From positions 1 to 64,000 of the forward strand of contig JAGWTA010000001.1 of assembly GCA_028869185.1 (NCBI GenBank): DNA of 64,000 nt, read 5' to 3'. A program made the translations under genes and the position numbers. Within the stretch, counting starts at the first letter, position 1, and each line of letters starts with the position of its first letter. Under the pieces are notes generated by a model. It had not been told where the DNA came from. It saw nothing but the letters and a program-made list of their open reading frames with translations, and did no database searches. Origin of the DNA: Hyphomicrobiales bacterium. GTDB lineage: Bacteria; Pseudomonadota; Alphaproteobacteria; Rhizobiales; Beijerinckiaceae. Positions 63,296-64,000 of the stretch are shown piece after piece.

Positions 63296-64000
63296 ATGAA
63301 CGGGATTTTGCAACGCATCGCTGCCGACCAGGAATCCATCAAGGCCTGGCGCCATCACATTCATCAAAATCCCGAGATCGCCTTCGAGGAGACAAACACG
63401 GCCGCTTACATCGCTGGTTTGCTGAAGGGCTGGGGTTACGATGTCGCCGAAGGCGTCGGCGGCGCCGGCGTCGTCGCATCGCTCAAGGCGGGCGACTGCG
63501 ACAAGGCGATCGGCTTGCGCGCCGACACCGATGCGTTGCCGATCGAGGAGGCGGGCGATCGTCCCTACAAAAGCAAAATCCCGGGCAAATCGCACATGTG
63601 CGGCCATGACGGCCACAGCGCCATGCTGCTCGGCGCGGCCAGGCATCTTGCCGCAACGCGCCGCTTCAATGGCACGGTGCGGCTGTTCTTCCAGCCGGCC
63701 GAAGAGGTAATGGGCGGCGCGCTCGCGATGATGAAGGACGGCTTGTTCGAGCGCTTCCCCGTCGACGCCGTTTTCGGCATGCACAACATGCCCGGTCTGG
63801 CGCGCGGCAAGATGTTTTTCACCGCGGGCCCGGTCATGGCCGCCGTCGACAATTGGGAGGTCGTGCTCACGGGCAAGGGCGGGCATGGGTCCATGCCGGA
63901 AAAAACGATCGACGCCATCGTCGCTGGCGCTGCACTGGTCATGGCTTTGCAAACCATCGTCTCGCGCAATGTGCATCCGAAGGATTCGGCTGTGGTCACG
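63296..64000 (+). CDS. M20-family amidohydrolase (hippurate hydrolase-like), cut by window end
   Basis: The first 235 residues of a di-zinc amidohydrolase/carboxypeptidase are present. Seen are WRHHIHQNPEIAFEE, metal-site motifs GLRADTDALPIEE and SHMCGHDGHSAMLLGAA, catalytic Glu in FFQPAEEVMGGALAM, and MHNMPGLARG. The lid domain starts at NWEVVLTGKGGHGSMPEKTIDAI. The family splits hippurate, N-acyl-amino acids or indole-acetyl-amino acids. GGAG lies 9 bases before the start. Together with the transporter and MarR it suggests uptake and hydrolysis of an N-acylated compound. Confidence 0.92.
   Translation, partial: MNGILQRIAADQESIKAWRHHIHQNPEIAFEETNTAAYIAGLLKGWGYDVAEGVGGAGVVASLKAGDCDKAIGLRADTDALPIEEAGDRPYKSKIPGKSHMCGHDGHSAMLLGAARHLAATRRFNGTVRLFFQPAEEVMGGALAMMKDGLFERFPVDAVFGMHNMPGLARGKMFFTAGPVMAAVDNWEVVLTGKGGHGSMPEKTIDAIVAGAALVMALQTIVSRNVHPKDSAVVT

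Overview
The window comes from a GC-rich alphaproteobacterium, most likely Hyphomicrobiales (Rhizobiales). Four things support this: a GTTC-N7-GTTC SOS box in front of an imuA-imuB-dnaE2 cassette, a small RNA that looks like the alphaproteobacterial alpha-r14/suhB family, Omp25/31-type outer-membrane barrels, and the very GCGC-rich coding style right of about 15.6 kb. A Methylocystaceae/Beijerinckiaceae-type host is only a guess.

Layout. (1) 1-15.2 kb is a metal/efflux region with a different, less GCGC-rich composition. It holds a response regulator-histidine kinase-P-type ATPase operon (minus strand) divergent from an outer-membrane factor-adaptor-RND pump operon, an isoprenylcysteine-methyltransferase-like gene, a broken ccdA-like gene (5' truncation plus an 8-bp tandem duplication), an ACR3-like arsenite exporter, and a Zn/Cd/Pb P1B-ATPase divergent from its MerR regulator with a textbook MerR operator. 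It stops at the 3' end of a tRNA-Arg(CCG), and a second tRNA-Arg(CCG) lies 360 bp further on, so it is probably an island inserted at a tRNA. (2) 15.8-27.4 kb is chromosomal: a membrane protein, polA, a small GNAT-like protein, an HSL-type esterase preceded by an sRNA gene, feruloyl-CoA synthase, a glycosyltransferase, a MarR regulator, a RecD-like helicase and a ferredoxin reductase-like flavoprotein. (3) 27.5-33 kb is the SOS mutasome imuA-imuB-dnaE2. (4) 33-40.3 kb is one tightly packed operon: a LIV-type ABC importer (binding protein, LivG, LivF, LivH, LivM) followed by an alpha/beta hydrolase, hydroxypyruvate isomerase and a patatin.

(5) 40.4-52.4 kb is the most unusual part. A TpsB/FhaC-type outer-membrane transporter carrying two extra Omp25-like barrels is divergent from three small curlin-repeat or curlin-associated genes plus a 36-aa ORF. 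These are followed by a LuxR-type regulator, a winged-helix/TolB/TPR regulator, and a 1470-aa membrane protein joining a cytochrome P450 to a DyP-type peroxidase, with both haem-ligand motifs intact. No csgG, csgE or csgF is visible, so the TpsB-barrel fusion is a candidate exporter for the curlin-like proteins (inference).

(6) 52.4-60.4 kb holds a TadG-like protein, two tandem 276-aa periplasmic binding proteins without permeases, a hybrid histidine kinase, a GAF-GGDEF diguanylate cyclase and an L,D-transpeptidase-like lipoprotein with a degenerate active site. (7) 60.5-64 kb is a probable MarR regulon: an MHS-type transporter, MarR, a TRIC/UPF0126 channel and an M20 amidohydrolase (cut by the window end), each preceded by copies of a GTTGCAAATTGCAAC-like palindrome.
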